Positions 9,228-18,390 of a stretch of 64,000 nt of DNA are shown piece by piece. The stretch is from positions 868,001 to 932,000 of the forward strand of contig CAWBZG010000002.1 of the NCBI GenBank assembly GCA_963793245.1. The letters run 5' to 3'. A program made the translations under genes and the position numbers. Source of the DNA: CAXBBB01 sp963793245 (lineage in GTDB: Bacteria > Bacteroidota > Rhodothermia > Rhodothermales > BA12). How positions within the stretch are numbered: the stretch's first letter is position 1; every line of letters starts with the position of its first letter. Under the pieces are notes generated by a model. It was not told where the DNA came from, did no database searches, and saw only the letters and a program-made list of their open reading frames with translations.

Positions 9228-11752
9228 TGGTTATCGAGTGCGATCAGGTAGCTGTCCAAGGTCGGCTCGTCCGGGACCAATACCTGGCGGGCTTTGCTGC
9301 CCTCGAACGGACCGACGATTCCGGCGTCCTCTAGTTGGTCGACGATACGGGCGGCGCGGGTGTAGCCGACCGACAATTTGCGCTGGAGAAGCGAGACGGA
9401 CCCCTGCTGGCTGCGCACGATGATGCGGGCAGCGTCGGCGAAGTAGGCGTCGAGTTCGTCCGTGTTGCTGCTGCCTTCGGTGTCGAAGATGCTGGTCTCC
9501 TCCTCGAATGCCGGAAGCATGTACGGCCCTGGACCGGGCTGCTTGCCGATGTGCTCGGTAATCGCCTCGATCTCCTCCATCGACACGTACGGCCCCTGCA
9601 AGCGCACCATCCGGCTACCGTTCATGTAGAGCAAGTCGCCGTTGCCCATTAGCGCTTCCGCGCCGCCCTGGTCGAGAATCGTGCGGCTGTCGATCTTGCT
9701 TGACACCTGATAGGCCATGCGCGACGGGAAGTTGGCTTTGATCAAGCCCGTAATCACGTCGACGCTGGGCCGTTGCGTCGCCAGCACCAAGTGGATGCCG
9801 ACAGCGCGAGCCATCTGCGCGAGCCGCGCAATCGGGCCTTCGATGTCTTTGCCTGCCGTCATCATCAGGTCAGCCAGTTCGTCGACGACGACGACGATGT
9901 AGGGCAAGTGGCGGTGGTCTTCGTCGGGGTCGAGTTTGCCCTCGGCGAAGCGCTTGTTGTAGTCCTTGATACCGCGCACTGCCGCCGCCGAGAGCAGGTC
10001 GTAGCGGTTTTCCATCTCCTTCTCGCAGCTCTTGAGCACGCCCAGCGCCTCGGCGAAGTCGGTCACGATGGGTTCTTCGCTGCCGTCGGGGAGCGCGATA
10101 AAGTGGTTGTGCAGCGCGCGGTAGGGCGTCAGTTCGATCTTCTTGGGATCGATCATGACGAACTTCAGATTCTGCGGGCTGCACTTGTACAACAAGCCCG
10201 TAATCAGCGTGTTCAGGCCGACCGACTTGCCCGATCCCGTCGCTCCGGCGATGAGCAGGTGGGGCATTTTCGCCAGGTCCTCGATGTAGGTATCGCCCTC
10301 AATCGTCTTGCCGATGGGGACCGGAAGCTCCATCTTGGACTCGCTGAACGTTTCGGTCCCGATCAAGTCGCGTCCTCGGACAAATTCGCGTTTGCGGTTG
10401 GGAATCTCGACGCCGATGGCGCTCTTGCCCGGAATCGGCGCGATCATGCGGATGCCCGGCGCGGCCATCGCCATTGCCAGGTCGTTCTCTAGCTCGGTGA
10501 TGCGGCGGATTTTGACGCCGGGTGCGGGCGTGAGTTCGTAGAGCGTGACGGTCGGTCCGACGATGGCTTCGATGCCGATGATCTCGATTTTGTACGTTTC
10601 GAGCTTGTCGAGCAGGACTTGCTTATGCTCGGCTAGTTCGTCGTCGTCGATGGTGCGGGCGCCGTCGCTGGCTTCGAGCAGTTGAATCGACGGGAACGAG
10701 TAGGCGGCGTCGTCCTCGCCCTCGGCGGGTTTGACGCGCGTGACGTTTCTCTCGACATGCTGCTCGCGCACCTTCATATCGGGCGCGGCTACCGGCTCGC
10801 CATCATCGTCCGACGTGACCGGAATCGGAGCCGGACGCGGCGGCGTAAGCCCATCGCCCGAATTTGCAGCAGGAACGGACGGCGACACGACGACCGACGG
10901 CATCGACTGCGGACGTGGGGCGGCAGGTGGTGGAGCCGGTGCGGGCGGGGTGAGCGGCGCAGGTTTGGCGCGAGCGGCAGGCTGGGGCGTCGCAGCGGGT
11001 TTAGACGGCGTGGCGCGGCCTTCTTTCTGCGCCTGAATCTCGGCGCGGCGTTCCTCGGCGCGTGCTTTCCGGGCTTCCGAGGCGGCGATGCGTGCCGCTT
11101 TACGTTCTTCTCGGCCCTCGGTGTAGGTGGACAGTTTGTCGGACGCGCCGTAGCGGGCGTGGTCGATCCAGCCTTCGACGCGGTCGAGCGCGCCCTGGAT
11201 GTCGCCTTCGATCAGGCTGAGCGTCGTCGCGGCGAGCAGGAGCACGAGCACAATAGCGGCGCCGACCATGCCGAAGATGCCCGAGAGGATGTCGGCGAGC
11301 GTCAGGCCCCACGCGCCAGAAGCAACCTGAGAGGGATCGTCCATCGCCAGTCCGAACCAGCCGACACTCGTCGCGATCAGCAGCGACAGTACGCCCAGAA
11401 GGACCGAGATCGTGGGCAGGTTGCCGCTCGGCCTATCGCGGAAAAACACCCATCCCCACGCCAGCAACAGTCCGCCAAACAGCAGCGACACCCAGCCGAA
11501 CGAGCCGGGCAGCAGCGCCATCGCCAGCCACGCGCCGACGACGCCCACGCGGTTTTCGATGCCACTCGGCGGGTCGATCAGCGCTCCGATGCCTGCTCCG
11601 CGCAGCACATCGGCGTCGCCGGGGGAGTAGCTGATGAGGGCGAGCAGGAACAGCAGCGCTGTCGCGATCAGCGTCAGCCCGATCACCTCGCGGCGGCGGT
11701 TGGGAGGGGCCGAATCGGTTGACTTCGACTTTTTGGAGGGGGACTTCGCCAT
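9224..11752 (-). CDS. ftsK: DNA translocase FtsK/SpoIIIE
   Basis: Membrane-anchored DNA pump that moves chromosome ends across the septum and activates XerCD recombination. 842 residues. The N-terminus has four or so TM helices (LTLIATALLFLLALISY; WLAMALLPGSFGWVSLLF; SVLLGVLSLLIATSVG; GAAIVLVLLLAATTLSL), followed by a charged and Pro/Ala-rich linker at about residues 215-310. The RecA-like motor has Walker A GATGSGKSV near residue 505 and Walker B VVVVDELADL near 617. The C-terminal gamma winged helix (SVSLLQRKLSVGYTRAARIV) recognises KOPS-type sites. Start ATG 11752; stop overlaps purK. Confidence 0.95.
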   Translation of the reverse strand: MAKSPSKKSKSTDSAPPNRRREVIGLTLIATALLFLLALISYSPGDADVLRGAGIGALIDPPSGIENRVGVVGAWLAMALLPGSFGWVSLLFGGLLLAWGWVFFRDRPSGNLPTISVLLGVLSLLIATSVGWFGLAMDDPSQVASGAWGLTLADILSGIFGMVGAAIVLVLLLAATTLSLIEGDIQGALDRVEGWIDHARYGASDKLSTYTEGREERKAARIAASEARKARAEERRAEIQAQKEGRATPSKPAATPQPAARAKPAPLTPPAPAPPPAAPRPQSMPSVVVSPSVPAANSGDGLTPPRPAPIPVTSDDDGEPVAAPDMKVREQHVERNVTRVKPAEGEDDAAYSFPSIQLLEASDGARTIDDDELAEHKQVLLDKLETYKIEIIGIEAIVGPTVTLYELTPAPGVKIRRITELENDLAMAMAAPGIRMIAPIPGKSAIGVEIPNRKREFVRGRDLIGTETFSESKMELPVPIGKTIEGDTYIEDLAKMPHLLIAGATGSGKSVGLNTLITGLLYKCSPQNLKFVMIDPKKIELTPYRALHNHFIALPDGSEEPIVTDFAEALGVLKSCEKEMENRYDLLSAAAVRGIKDYNKRFAEGKLDPDEDHRHLPYIVVVVDELADLMMTAGKDIEGPIARLAQMARAVGIHLVLATQRPSVDVITGLIKANFPSRMAYQVSSKIDSRTILDQGGAEALMGNGDLLYMNGSRMVRLQGPYVSMEEIEAITEHIGKQPGPGPYMLPAFEEETSIFDTEGSSNTDELDAYFADAARIIVRSQQGSVSLLQRKLSVGYTRAARIVDQLEDAGIVGPFEGSKARQVLVPDEPTLDSYLIALDNQ

Positions 11753-11858
11753 GCCGAAAGGTACGCCACTAGGTCTGCGGCTTCAACCGGTGCACATACT
11801 GGCGCTTATGTCTCGTTTCGCGTCCGGCGTTCGAGACGTGTGGCTCGGGCAGCAGAAC

Positions 11859-11885
11859 GCTGACAGCCTTCGAAAAGCTGTCAGC
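11859..11885. other. Hairpin-forming inverted repeat in the gcvT-ftsK gap
   Basis: A 9-bp perfect stem (GCTGACAGC / GCTGTCAGC) around a 9-base loop lies about 60 bases past the gcvT stop on the minus strand and about 100 bases ahead of the ftsK start. A run of only three or four Ts is adjacent. It may weaken read-through from gcvT into ftsK, but it is not a convincing intrinsic terminator. Confidence 0.35.
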
Positions 11886-11942
11886 TTTGAGGTTCGGCAT
11901 CGCTCGTGGTGGACTGAAACTGCTATCTCGACACGCTCACGC

Positions 11943-13046
11943 TCACTTGTGAAACGGACGCTTCGCCACGACAGCTTCGAGCACTTTGCGCCGCTGCTGA
12001 ATGCGGAGCGTCGAGCCGACCGTCGTGTACGCCGGGTCGTTGGGCACGTAGCCCATACCGATGCCTTTGCTCAAGTTGGGCGACTGTGAGCCGGACGTGA
12101 CGTGGCCGATTTCGTTGTCGTCTGCGTCTACGATCAGGTCGCCGTGGCGGGGAATGCCGCGTCCCTCGACTACGAAGCCGACCAACTTGCGCGTGAGTCC
12201 GGCTTCTTTTTGCGCCACCAGTGCATCGCGTCCGACGAAGTCGCCCGCGTCGAGTTTGACGACCCAGCCTAGTCCGGCTTCAAGCGGCGTCGTGTCGTCC
12301 GAAAGGTCGTTTCCGTAGAGCGAGAAGCCTGCTTCCAATCGGAGCGTGTCGCGTGCGCCCAATCCGGCGGGGAGGAGGCCGTCGGCCTCGCCCTCTTTCA
12401 GCAGCGCATCCCAAATCGTTTGGGCGGCGTCGGTGGGAGCGTAGATCTCCAAGCCTGGCTCGCCCGTGTAGCCGGTGTGCGACAGGATGACGCCTTGGAT
12501 GCCCAGAAAGCTGTCGGCCTGGCGGAAGCGGTAGTAGGGGATCTCGGACGTGTCGAATCCGGCCAGCCTGCTCGCGATGGCGTGCGCTTTGGGGCCTTGG
12601 AGTGCCAACAGGCTCGTCGCGTCGGACGCGTTGCTCAACTCGGCGTCCATCGGGTTGTGGGCCTGCATGTGGTGCCAGTCCTTGTCGATGTTCGACGCGT
12701 TGACGACGAGCATCCAGCGCTCTTCGGTGAAGCGGTAGGCAAGCAGGTCGTCGACGATGCCGCCCGATTCGTTGCACATCGCCGAGTACATCGCCTGTCC
12801 GTCGGCGATCTTGCTCGCGTCGTTGGTGACCAAGTGCTGCACGAAAGCGGTCGCATTCGGCCCCGTCACCCAAATCTCGCCCATGTGCGACACATCGAAC
12901 AGCCCGGCGGCCTGGCGCACGGCGTGGTGCTCTTCGATGATGCCGCTGTATTGAACCGGCATCGCCCAGCCGCCAAAGTCCATCATGCGCGCGCCTCGGC
13001 GGACGTGTTCGTCGTAGAGCGGCGTGCGGGCGGGGGCGTCGGACAT
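11943..13046 (-). CDS. gcvT: Glycine cleavage system T protein (aminomethyltransferase)
   Basis: Transfers the aminomethyl group from lipoylated H protein to tetrahydrofolate, releasing ammonia. 367 residues from ATG 13046 (MSDAPARTPLYDEH); the open frame runs further upstream, but that part has no family similarity. Family blocks are MMDFGGWAMPVQYSG near the N-terminus, GLFDVSHMGEIWVTGP, LLALQGPKA, SHTGYTGEPGLEIYAP and the C-terminal GHVTSGSQSPNLSKGIGMGY. No other gcv gene is nearby; it is followed by ftsK after 190 bases. I looked for a glycine riboswitch upstream and did not recognise one. Confidence 0.93.
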   Translation of the reverse strand: MSDAPARTPLYDEHVRRGARMMDFGGWAMPVQYSGIIEEHHAVRQAAGLFDVSHMGEIWVTGPNATAFVQHLVTNDASKIADGQAMYSAMCNESGGIVDDLLAYRFTEERWMLVVNASNIDKDWHHMQAHNPMDAELSNASDATSLLALQGPKAHAIASRLAGFDTSEIPYYRFRQADSFLGIQGVILSHTGYTGEPGLEIYAPTDAAQTIWDALLKEGEADGLLPAGLGARDTLRLEAGFSLYGNDLSDDTTPLEAGLGWVVKLDAGDFVGRDALVAQKEAGLTRKLVGFVVEGRGIPRHGDLIVDADDNEIGHVTSGSQSPNLSKGIGMGYVPNDPAYTTVGSTLRIQQRRKVLEAVVAKRPFHK

Positions 13047-13283
13047 GGAATCGGGAGATGGTGTGAGGCCGAAAGGTAGCCCTGCGATCGTGCGTGCGAT
13101 AGACGACAGTCTGGTATCAGCAGCAAACTTGCCAAGTCTCCAATACGTGACACGTCTGCTGCTCAGCGCGTCCAGGGCCGAAGTGTCCGGAGAATTGTGA
13201 GGGCGACGGGCTACCTGTTGCCCGATTCGTTGCGGCGCTTTCCCCTCTGCGGCGCTATTCTTCGGCACACCGACCGCCGCCCC

Positions 13284-14150
13284 ATGTCCGACGATGCTCG
13301 CCCCGACGCGCCCCGACCCATCTCCAACGATGCCCAGCCCGCGCACATCGACGAGGCTACGGCGCAACAGGTTGCTGAATCTGCTACCGACGCCGCCGAT
13401 TGGGGCCACGCCGAGCACGACAACCGCGACACGCTCTACCACTTCGCCTACCTCGCCGTTACGCTCGCGCACGGTGCCGACGGCGATCTGAATCCGCTCG
13501 AAGTCGACGCGCTGATCGACCGGCTGCACCGCCACTACGTCGGCTGGTCGATGGATGCCGCGCGTGCGATTGCGTTTCAAGCCCTCGCCGACTATCGCGA
13601 CGCCGCCGACCGCTGGGCCGGAGCGCAGCAGGCCTGCCACTACCTCGCCGCTCACCTCGACGCGCACGAACGCGATCAGGCGCTTGACGATCTGCTCCGC
13701 GTTGCGCAAGCCGACGGCATCGTGCGCTCAGGCGAGTTGGAATTTGTCAACCAGGTGGCCGTCTACTGGCACGCCGTCGGCACGCCCGTTCCTCCCGACT
13801 GGACGAGCAACCACGACTTGGCCTACCTCTTCCTGACGCTGGCCTTGGGCGCCGACGGCAACCTCGGTCCGCGCGAAATCGCCTTCATCGACACCCGCCT
13901 GGGCGACGACAGCGAGACCGTCTTTGCCGAAGCCCGCACGTTCTACGTCGCCCACAACGACAGCCAGACCCAATCCATCGTCCTCCGCCGCCTGCGCGAC
14001 CGCTGGCCCGAGTCCGACCGCGCGCACATGCTCCGCGATCTGGTCAGCCTCGCCAACGCCGACGGTCGCTTCATGGACGAAGAGGAGGATCTGATCAACA
14101 GCCTGCTCTACGCCTGGGACATCGACCCGGCGCAGCTGTACAAAGCCTGA
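13284..14150 (+). CDS. Protein with two TerB-like domains
   Basis: 288 residues from ATG 13284, soluble and acidic, with no signal peptide. Two helical units, about residues 45-150 and 170-285, each carry the acidic pattern seen in TerB/DjlA-N proteins: YLAVTLAHGADGDLNPLEVDA and LFLTLALGADGNLGPREIAF, then LLRVAQADGIVRSGE and LVSLANADGRFMDEEEDLI. TerB-like domains bind divalent metal through such acidic residues and recur in tellurite/stress-response (Ter) systems. The gene lies on the same strand as, and 0.9 kb ahead of, the vWA-PP2C-kinase set, which fits a Ter-linked role; that link is inferred. It is divergent from gcvT. Confidence 0.7.
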   Translation: MSDDARPDAPRPISNDAQPAHIDEATAQQVAESATDAADWGHAEHDNRDTLYHFAYLAVTLAHGADGDLNPLEVDALIDRLHRHYVGWSMDAARAIAFQALADYRDAADRWAGAQQACHYLAAHLDAHERDQALDDLLRVAQADGIVRSGELEFVNQVAVYWHAVGTPVPPDWTSNHDLAYLFLTLALGADGNLGPREIAFIDTRLGDDSETVFAEARTFYVAHNDSQTQSIVLRRLRDRWPESDRAHMLRDLVSLANADGRFMDEEEDLINSLLYAWDIDPAQLYKA

Positions 14151-14190
14151 GTCCGGCGGCGATTCTACCCTGTCTTTGCTACCCGTTGCC

Positions 14191-14920
14191 ATGTCCAGTC
14201 GCGCGCTCCTTTTCATCCTGATGCTCGTGGCTGCGCCGCTGTCTGCTCAGACGCCGGATTCGCTGTCGGCGATGCGGTTTGGCGGCAGCACAATCGAGGC
14301 GCAGGCCTACGACTATCTCCTCAGCCTGCCCGACGGCTACGAGGAAGGCGACGCGTTGTGGCCGCTCGTGCTCTTTCTCCACGGCTCGGGCGAGCGCGAC
14401 GGCGAGTCTGAGCAAAGTCGCCACGCATGGGCCGCTCCGTCACGTGCGCGAGGGAACGGCGTATCCGTTCGTGATCGTGGCACCGCAGCAACCCCAAGGC
14501 TCGTGGTGGGATGCGCGTTCACTCGGCGCGCTGCTCGATCATGTCGAGGCGACCTATCGCATCGACGCGTCTCGCATCTACGTCACCGGCTTGAGTATGG
14601 GCGGGTTCGGCGCGTGGAATATGGCCGAGACGTTTCCCGACCGCTTCGCTGCCGTCGCTCCGATCTGCGGAGGAGGCACGCCGGGGCGCATCTGTGCGGC
14701 TATCGAGAGCGGCACCCAGTTTTGGGCGTTTCATGGTGCGCTCGATCAGGTCATTCCCGTCGGTCGTTCCGTCGAGATGATTCAGCGGATCTACGGGTGC
14801 GGCGGTACGGCCCAACTCACCGTCTACCCCGACGCCCACCACGACAGTTGGACCCGCACCTACGCCGATCCTGCGTTCTGGGAGTGGATGCTCGCCCAGC
14901 GCCGGACGGATAAAGAGTAG
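14191..14920 (+). pseudogene. Secreted alpha/beta hydrolase (esterase/peptidase-like), frameshifted
   Basis: The gene reads from ATG 14191 with signal peptide (ALLFILMLVAAPLSAQ) through LWPLVLFLHGSGERDGE, then loses the frame near 14407. The +1 frame continues the same fold from LSKVATHGPL to a stop at 14920. Removing one T at 14407 would rejoin them as GERDGE-LSKVATHG. The second part holds the nucleophile motif GLSMGGFGAW, the acid in GALDQVIP and the His in DAHHDSW, so all three catalytic residues survive. The fold is that of phospholipase/carboxylesterase or feruloyl-esterase-like enzymes (about 240 residues once repaired). It separates the TerB-like gene from the vWA gene. Whether this is a sequence error or a real lesion cannot be told from here. 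Confidence 0.75.
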
Positions 14921-15004
14921 GTGAGACCTCCGCCGTCGCCGATCAGCCGTGAACACGAGGGCAGGCGGACACGTTAGCCGACGCTCCACCTCCGACCCGT
15001 CCGC

Positions 15005-15872
15005 ATGGCCTATTCCGCCGAGATCAGCCGCGTCTCGCCTACCGCGTTCCTCTTTCTGCTCGACCAATCGGCGTCGATGCAAGACCGATTCGGGGGCGCC
15101 GAGCAGCGGGGCGATGCCGCTCCCACCAAAGCGCGCGTCCTGGCCGATACGGTCAACAAACTGCTGCAAAACCTTATCCTGCGCTGCGCCAAAGAGGACG
15201 GCGTCCGCGACTATTTCCACGTCGGCGTGATCGGCTACGGGCCGCGCGTGCAGCGATTGATCGAACCTGCCGACGGCGAAGGCGCTCCGGGTGGACTGGT
15301 GCCAATCTCGCACCTGGCCGAGCGTCCGTTACGACTGGACACGCGCATCGAAACGCGTCCCCGACGGCGACGGCGGATTCCGGGAGCAGCAAGCGCGCGT
15401 TCCGGTCTGGTTCGACGCCCGCGCCGAAAACGGAACGCCGATGTGCGCCGGACTCGACCTGGCGACTCAAGCCGTCCGCTCGTGGACCGAAGCCTATCCC
15501 GACGCTTTCCCGCCGACGGTTATCAACGTCACCGATGGCGAGGCGACCGACGGCGAGCCGCTGCGCTACGCTCAGACGCTCCGCAGCTACGGCACGCGCG
15601 ACGGCGAGGCGCTGTTGTTCAACGTCCACCTGAGCGAGACCAACCAGGCTCCGGTCACCTTTCCCGACACAGCCGAGGAGTTGCCGACCGACGATCCGTA
15701 CGCTCAGACGCTGTTTCAGATGTCGAGCGCACTACCGTTTTCGATGCGCGCGGCTGCCGAAAGCGAGGGCTTCCGCGTCACGCTCGACACGCGCGGCTTC
15801 GTCTACAACGCCGATCCGGGCGCCCTCGTCAAGCTGCTCGAAATCGGCACGAGACCCAGCAACCTGCGCTGA
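15005..15872 (+). pseudogene. vWA domain protein (TerY-like), frameshifted
   Basis: Von Willebrand factor A domain protein resembling TerY, which binds metal and partners. From ATG 15005 the N-terminal half has the MIDAS motif DQSASM at residues 20-25 and ends its valid reading near VPISHLAERPLRLDTRIET. The +1 frame then continues VPDGDGGFREQQARVPVWF, the GTPM threonine, and INVTDGEATDGEP, ending at TGA 15872. One extra base near 15354-15357 accounts for the break. The stop overlaps the ATG of the phosphatase gene (TGATG), so the downstream gene is coupled. It is the first member of a vWA-PP2C-kinase triad; repaired length is about 288 residues. Confidence 0.78.
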
Positions 15873-16537
15873 TGCACGTGCTGAGCCAGAGCGTCGCCAA
15901 ACGCGGTAGTGCGTCAAACGAGAACGAAGATGCGGCTCGGTGGAGTGTTGTGGCCGGTGGGACGCGTGTCTGCGTATCCGATGGAGCGACCGAGTCGGCG
16001 TTCTCGGGCGCCTGGGCCGATTTGCTCGCCCGCTCATTCTGCGCCGACGGACGATTCGACGCGGCGTGGCCCGAGTGGGACCGAGAGGCTGTGCAGCGCT
16101 CGGCAGACGTGCCGTGGTACGTCGAGGCCAAAGTTGCCGAGGGTGCTCATGCCGCAGCGTTGGGCGTCGTCGCCAACGGTCGCACGTGGCACGCCTGGGC
16201 GACAGGGGACTGTGCGCTGTTCGTCGTCGGATCAGACGGGGCGAGAGTGTCGGCGTGGCCGTTCGAGAGTGCGGACGCGTTCGGTTCGTCGCCCGACCTG
16301 TTCGTGTCGACGCGGGCGAGTGCTCCGCTGCATGAGCATTCGGGCAAACTCGAAAGTGGGCACCGCCTGTTGCTGACGACCGACGCAGTGGCGGCGCACC
16401 TGCTCGGCGACTCGGCGGACGTGAAGCGCCTGATCAACGCACTTAGCTCTGAAGCCGACTTCGCGCGCTGGGCCGATGCAGCGCGGGCGGATGGAATGCG
16501 CAACGACGACACGACGGCTCTGCTCCTCACGCCCTGA
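15872..16537 (+). CDS. PP2C-family protein phosphatase of the vWA-PP2C-kinase triad
   Basis: 221 residues from ATG 15872, which overlaps the vWA stop codon. PP2C metal-site motifs are visible: SNENEDAARW near the N-terminus, VSDGATESAFSGAWADLLA, a GDCALFVV strand and the C-terminal acidic RNDDTTALLLTP. No signal peptide or TM segment, so cytoplasmic. In TerY-P triads the phosphatase is expected to oppose the neighbouring kinase. The same frame is open upstream through the vWA gene, but that reading is the shifted remnant, so the internal ATG is the real start. The kinase gene follows after 4 bases. Confidence 0.8.
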   Translation: MHVLSQSVAKRGSASNENEDAARWSVVAGGTRVCVSDGATESAFSGAWADLLARSFCADGRFDAAWPEWDREAVQRSADVPWYVEAKVAEGAHAAALGVVANGRTWHAWATGDCALFVVGSDGARVSAWPFESADAFGSSPDLFVSTRASAPLHEHSGKLESGHRLLLTTDAVAAHLLGDSADVKRLINALSSEADFARWADAARADGMRNDDTTALLLTP

Positions 16538-16541
16538 CGCC

Positions 16542-18320
16542 ATGCCCTCCGCCCAGGCCTTCGCCGAAGCCGTCCAGTTTCCCGATACGGCGTTTACCGA
16601 CTCGCTGCTGGCGGGCTGCACGCCCGATCTGACCACGCTCGGCCTTCCGCGCGGCATTTCGGGCGCGTTCGCCATCGTGTTTCGCATGACCGATGCGATG
16701 GACGACGCGTGGGCCGCCAAGTGCTTTTTCAACCCGTCGCCCGATCTCCATCGCCGCTTTTCTGCGTTGTCCGCGCGATTGGGCGAGTATCCCGTCGACG
16801 CCGTCGCGCCGTTCAACTTTCTTCCGGGCGGCATCCGGGTCGAGGGGCAGGCGTGGCCGGTCCTGCGGATGCCGTGGCAATCGGGCCGCTCGCTGATCTC
16901 GCACGTGCAACACCACCTGGACGAACCGGATGCCCTCATCGCCCTGACCTCTGCGCTGGCCGCCACGCAGCGCGATTTGGAGGCGGCTGGCATCGCTCAC
17001 GGCGACTTGCAGCACGGCAACGTCATCGTCGACGGCGATCCGCTCGCTCCACGCATCCGCCTGATCGACCTGGACGCGGTCTACGTCCCGTCGCTGCGCA
17101 AGCTGAGCAGTTTGGAAGCGGGGCACCGCAACTACGCTCATCCCGATAGGGGCGCGGGCGACTTCGGCCCGCACGTCGACCGCTTCACGTTTCGCATTCT
17201 CGACGCGTCGCTCCGCGCCCTCGCTGCCCGCCCTGCCCTGTGGGACGTCTATCACACGGGCGAAAACCTGATCTTCTCGGCTGCCGACTTCTTCGACCCC
17301 GATACGTCGTCCCTGCTCGCCGATCTCAGAGCCGATAGGCGTACGTCGAGTCTCGCCGAAACCGTCCGCCGAGCGTCGCTGCTGCCCCCGGAGCGCGTGC
17401 CGGTGTTGGGAGAGGTCGTCGAAAAGCCGCGTCATGCTACTCGCGTCCCGGTCGAAATGCCACGGCGGTTCGTGGCGTTTGGCTACGGGTTCATGCTGTT
17501 CGCGCTGCTTGCGATTTATGGCGTTCTGATTGTCGCCGTCGTCGTCGGAAATGCGCCGCTTTCGTGGACTGTAGCTGGAAGTGTCATCGCGGCGACGCTC
17601 GGCATATCGGCAATGGCGATGTACAGCTATCAACGTCATCCGCACACGCGCCGGACTCGGCGGCTGGCACAAGAAGCAGCATCGCTCAATCGCCTGATCG
17701 CCAACGTCGATGCAGAGCGCGTCCAACTCGAAGCCGACCGCGAGCGCCTCGTCACGAACATCGACGATCTACGCGCCGAGCGTCTGCGTCACGTCCAGAA
17801 CGACGCGCTGCGTGACCGGCTCAAACATCACCTGATCGGCGAGGCGGCGTCGGCTGGCGTTCCGCACAAAGCCATCGTGCGGATGAAACTGGCGGGCATC
17901 CGCAGCGCGTGGCACGCGACGCATGATCACGTCCGGCAGGCGATGGAGTTGGCCGATGAGACGAGGGCGCAGGTCGGCTTATGGCGAAACGGACTGATTC
18001 AGACCTATCACGATGCCATTCCCAGCGCGCTGTCCGAGGGCGAAGAGCGCAGATTGGCCAGGGAGCGCACCCACCGCATCGACGAGTTGGACGCGCAACT
18101 AGGCCGAACGGAAGAGCGCCACGCCACGCTCGACCAAGAACGCGCAGCACTCGTCGCCCGCACGTCCGATCACCAACCCCTCGGATTTGCCGCGTACTGG
18201 AAACGCCTGCTCACCGCTCGGCCCTTGCCCACCGTCGCCGCGCCTGCCCCGGCACCCAACGCGCCTCGATCCGCTCAACCCGCCGTCACGCCCGACGACG
18301 GACCGTGGTGGCAAAATTGA
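16542..18320 (+). CDS. Ser/Thr kinase-like membrane protein of the vWA-PP2C-kinase triad
   Basis: 592 residues. The N-terminal kinase-like domain (1-290) has Lys60 in AAKCFF, the catalytic loop HGDLQHGNVIV at 153 and a DLD metal motif at about 176 in place of DFG. Two TM helices follow at about 310-336 and 343-364, then coiled-coil regions (about 375-430 and 490-545). Between them a segment (HHLIGEAASAGVPHKA to LAGIRSAW, about 425-460) resembles the helix-hairpin-helix region found in some TerY-P triad kinases. The C-terminus is Pro/Ala-rich. Start ATG 16542 is 4 bases after the phosphatase stop. Loss of DFG makes activity uncertain, though HGD..N is retained. Likely an inner-membrane sensor or scaffold. 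Confidence 0.78.
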   Translation: MPSAQAFAEAVQFPDTAFTDSLLAGCTPDLTTLGLPRGISGAFAIVFRMTDAMDDAWAAKCFFNPSPDLHRRFSALSARLGEYPVDAVAPFNFLPGGIRVEGQAWPVLRMPWQSGRSLISHVQHHLDEPDALIALTSALAATQRDLEAAGIAHGDLQHGNVIVDGDPLAPRIRLIDLDAVYVPSLRKLSSLEAGHRNYAHPDRGAGDFGPHVDRFTFRILDASLRALAARPALWDVYHTGENLIFSAADFFDPDTSSLLADLRADRRTSSLAETVRRASLLPPERVPVLGEVVEKPRHATRVPVEMPRRFVAFGYGFMLFALLAIYGVLIVAVVVGNAPLSWTVAGSVIAATLGISAMAMYSYQRHPHTRRTRRLAQEAASLNRLIANVDAERVQLEADRERLVTNIDDLRAERLRHVQNDALRDRLKHHLIGEAASAGVPHKAIVRMKLAGIRSAWHATHDHVRQAMELADETRAQVGLWRNGLIQTYHDAIPSALSEGEERRLARERTHRIDELDAQLGRTEERHATLDQERAALVARTSDHQPLGFAAYWKRLLTARPLPTVAAPAPAPNAPRSAQPAVTPDDGPWWQN

Positions 18321-18390
18321 TCGCCACGGATCGTCTTCGTCTTTGTTCGGACTCGGTTTGCGGCTGTCAGGTAGGCCAGTATCTTGAACT

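Noticed and set aside
10682..11722. 346-residue open frame opposite ftsK
   Set aside because: Arg/Gly-rich, no recognisable motif; ftsK has all motor motifs on the other strand.
13047..13283. Possible glycine riboswitch ahead of gcvT
   Set aside because: I could not find the paired glycine-aptamer core; the divergent gap shows no clear structure.
11943..13709. 588-residue reading as one protein with gcvT
   Set aside because: The part before 13046 is unlike GcvT and overlaps the divergent TerB-like gene; ATG 13046 gives the normal family length.
14191..15872. Programmed ribosomal frameshifting in the hydrolase and vWA genes
   Set aside because: No slippery heptamer or downstream pseudoknot-like structure is evident at 14407 or 15354, and other frameshifted genes in the window are unrelated.
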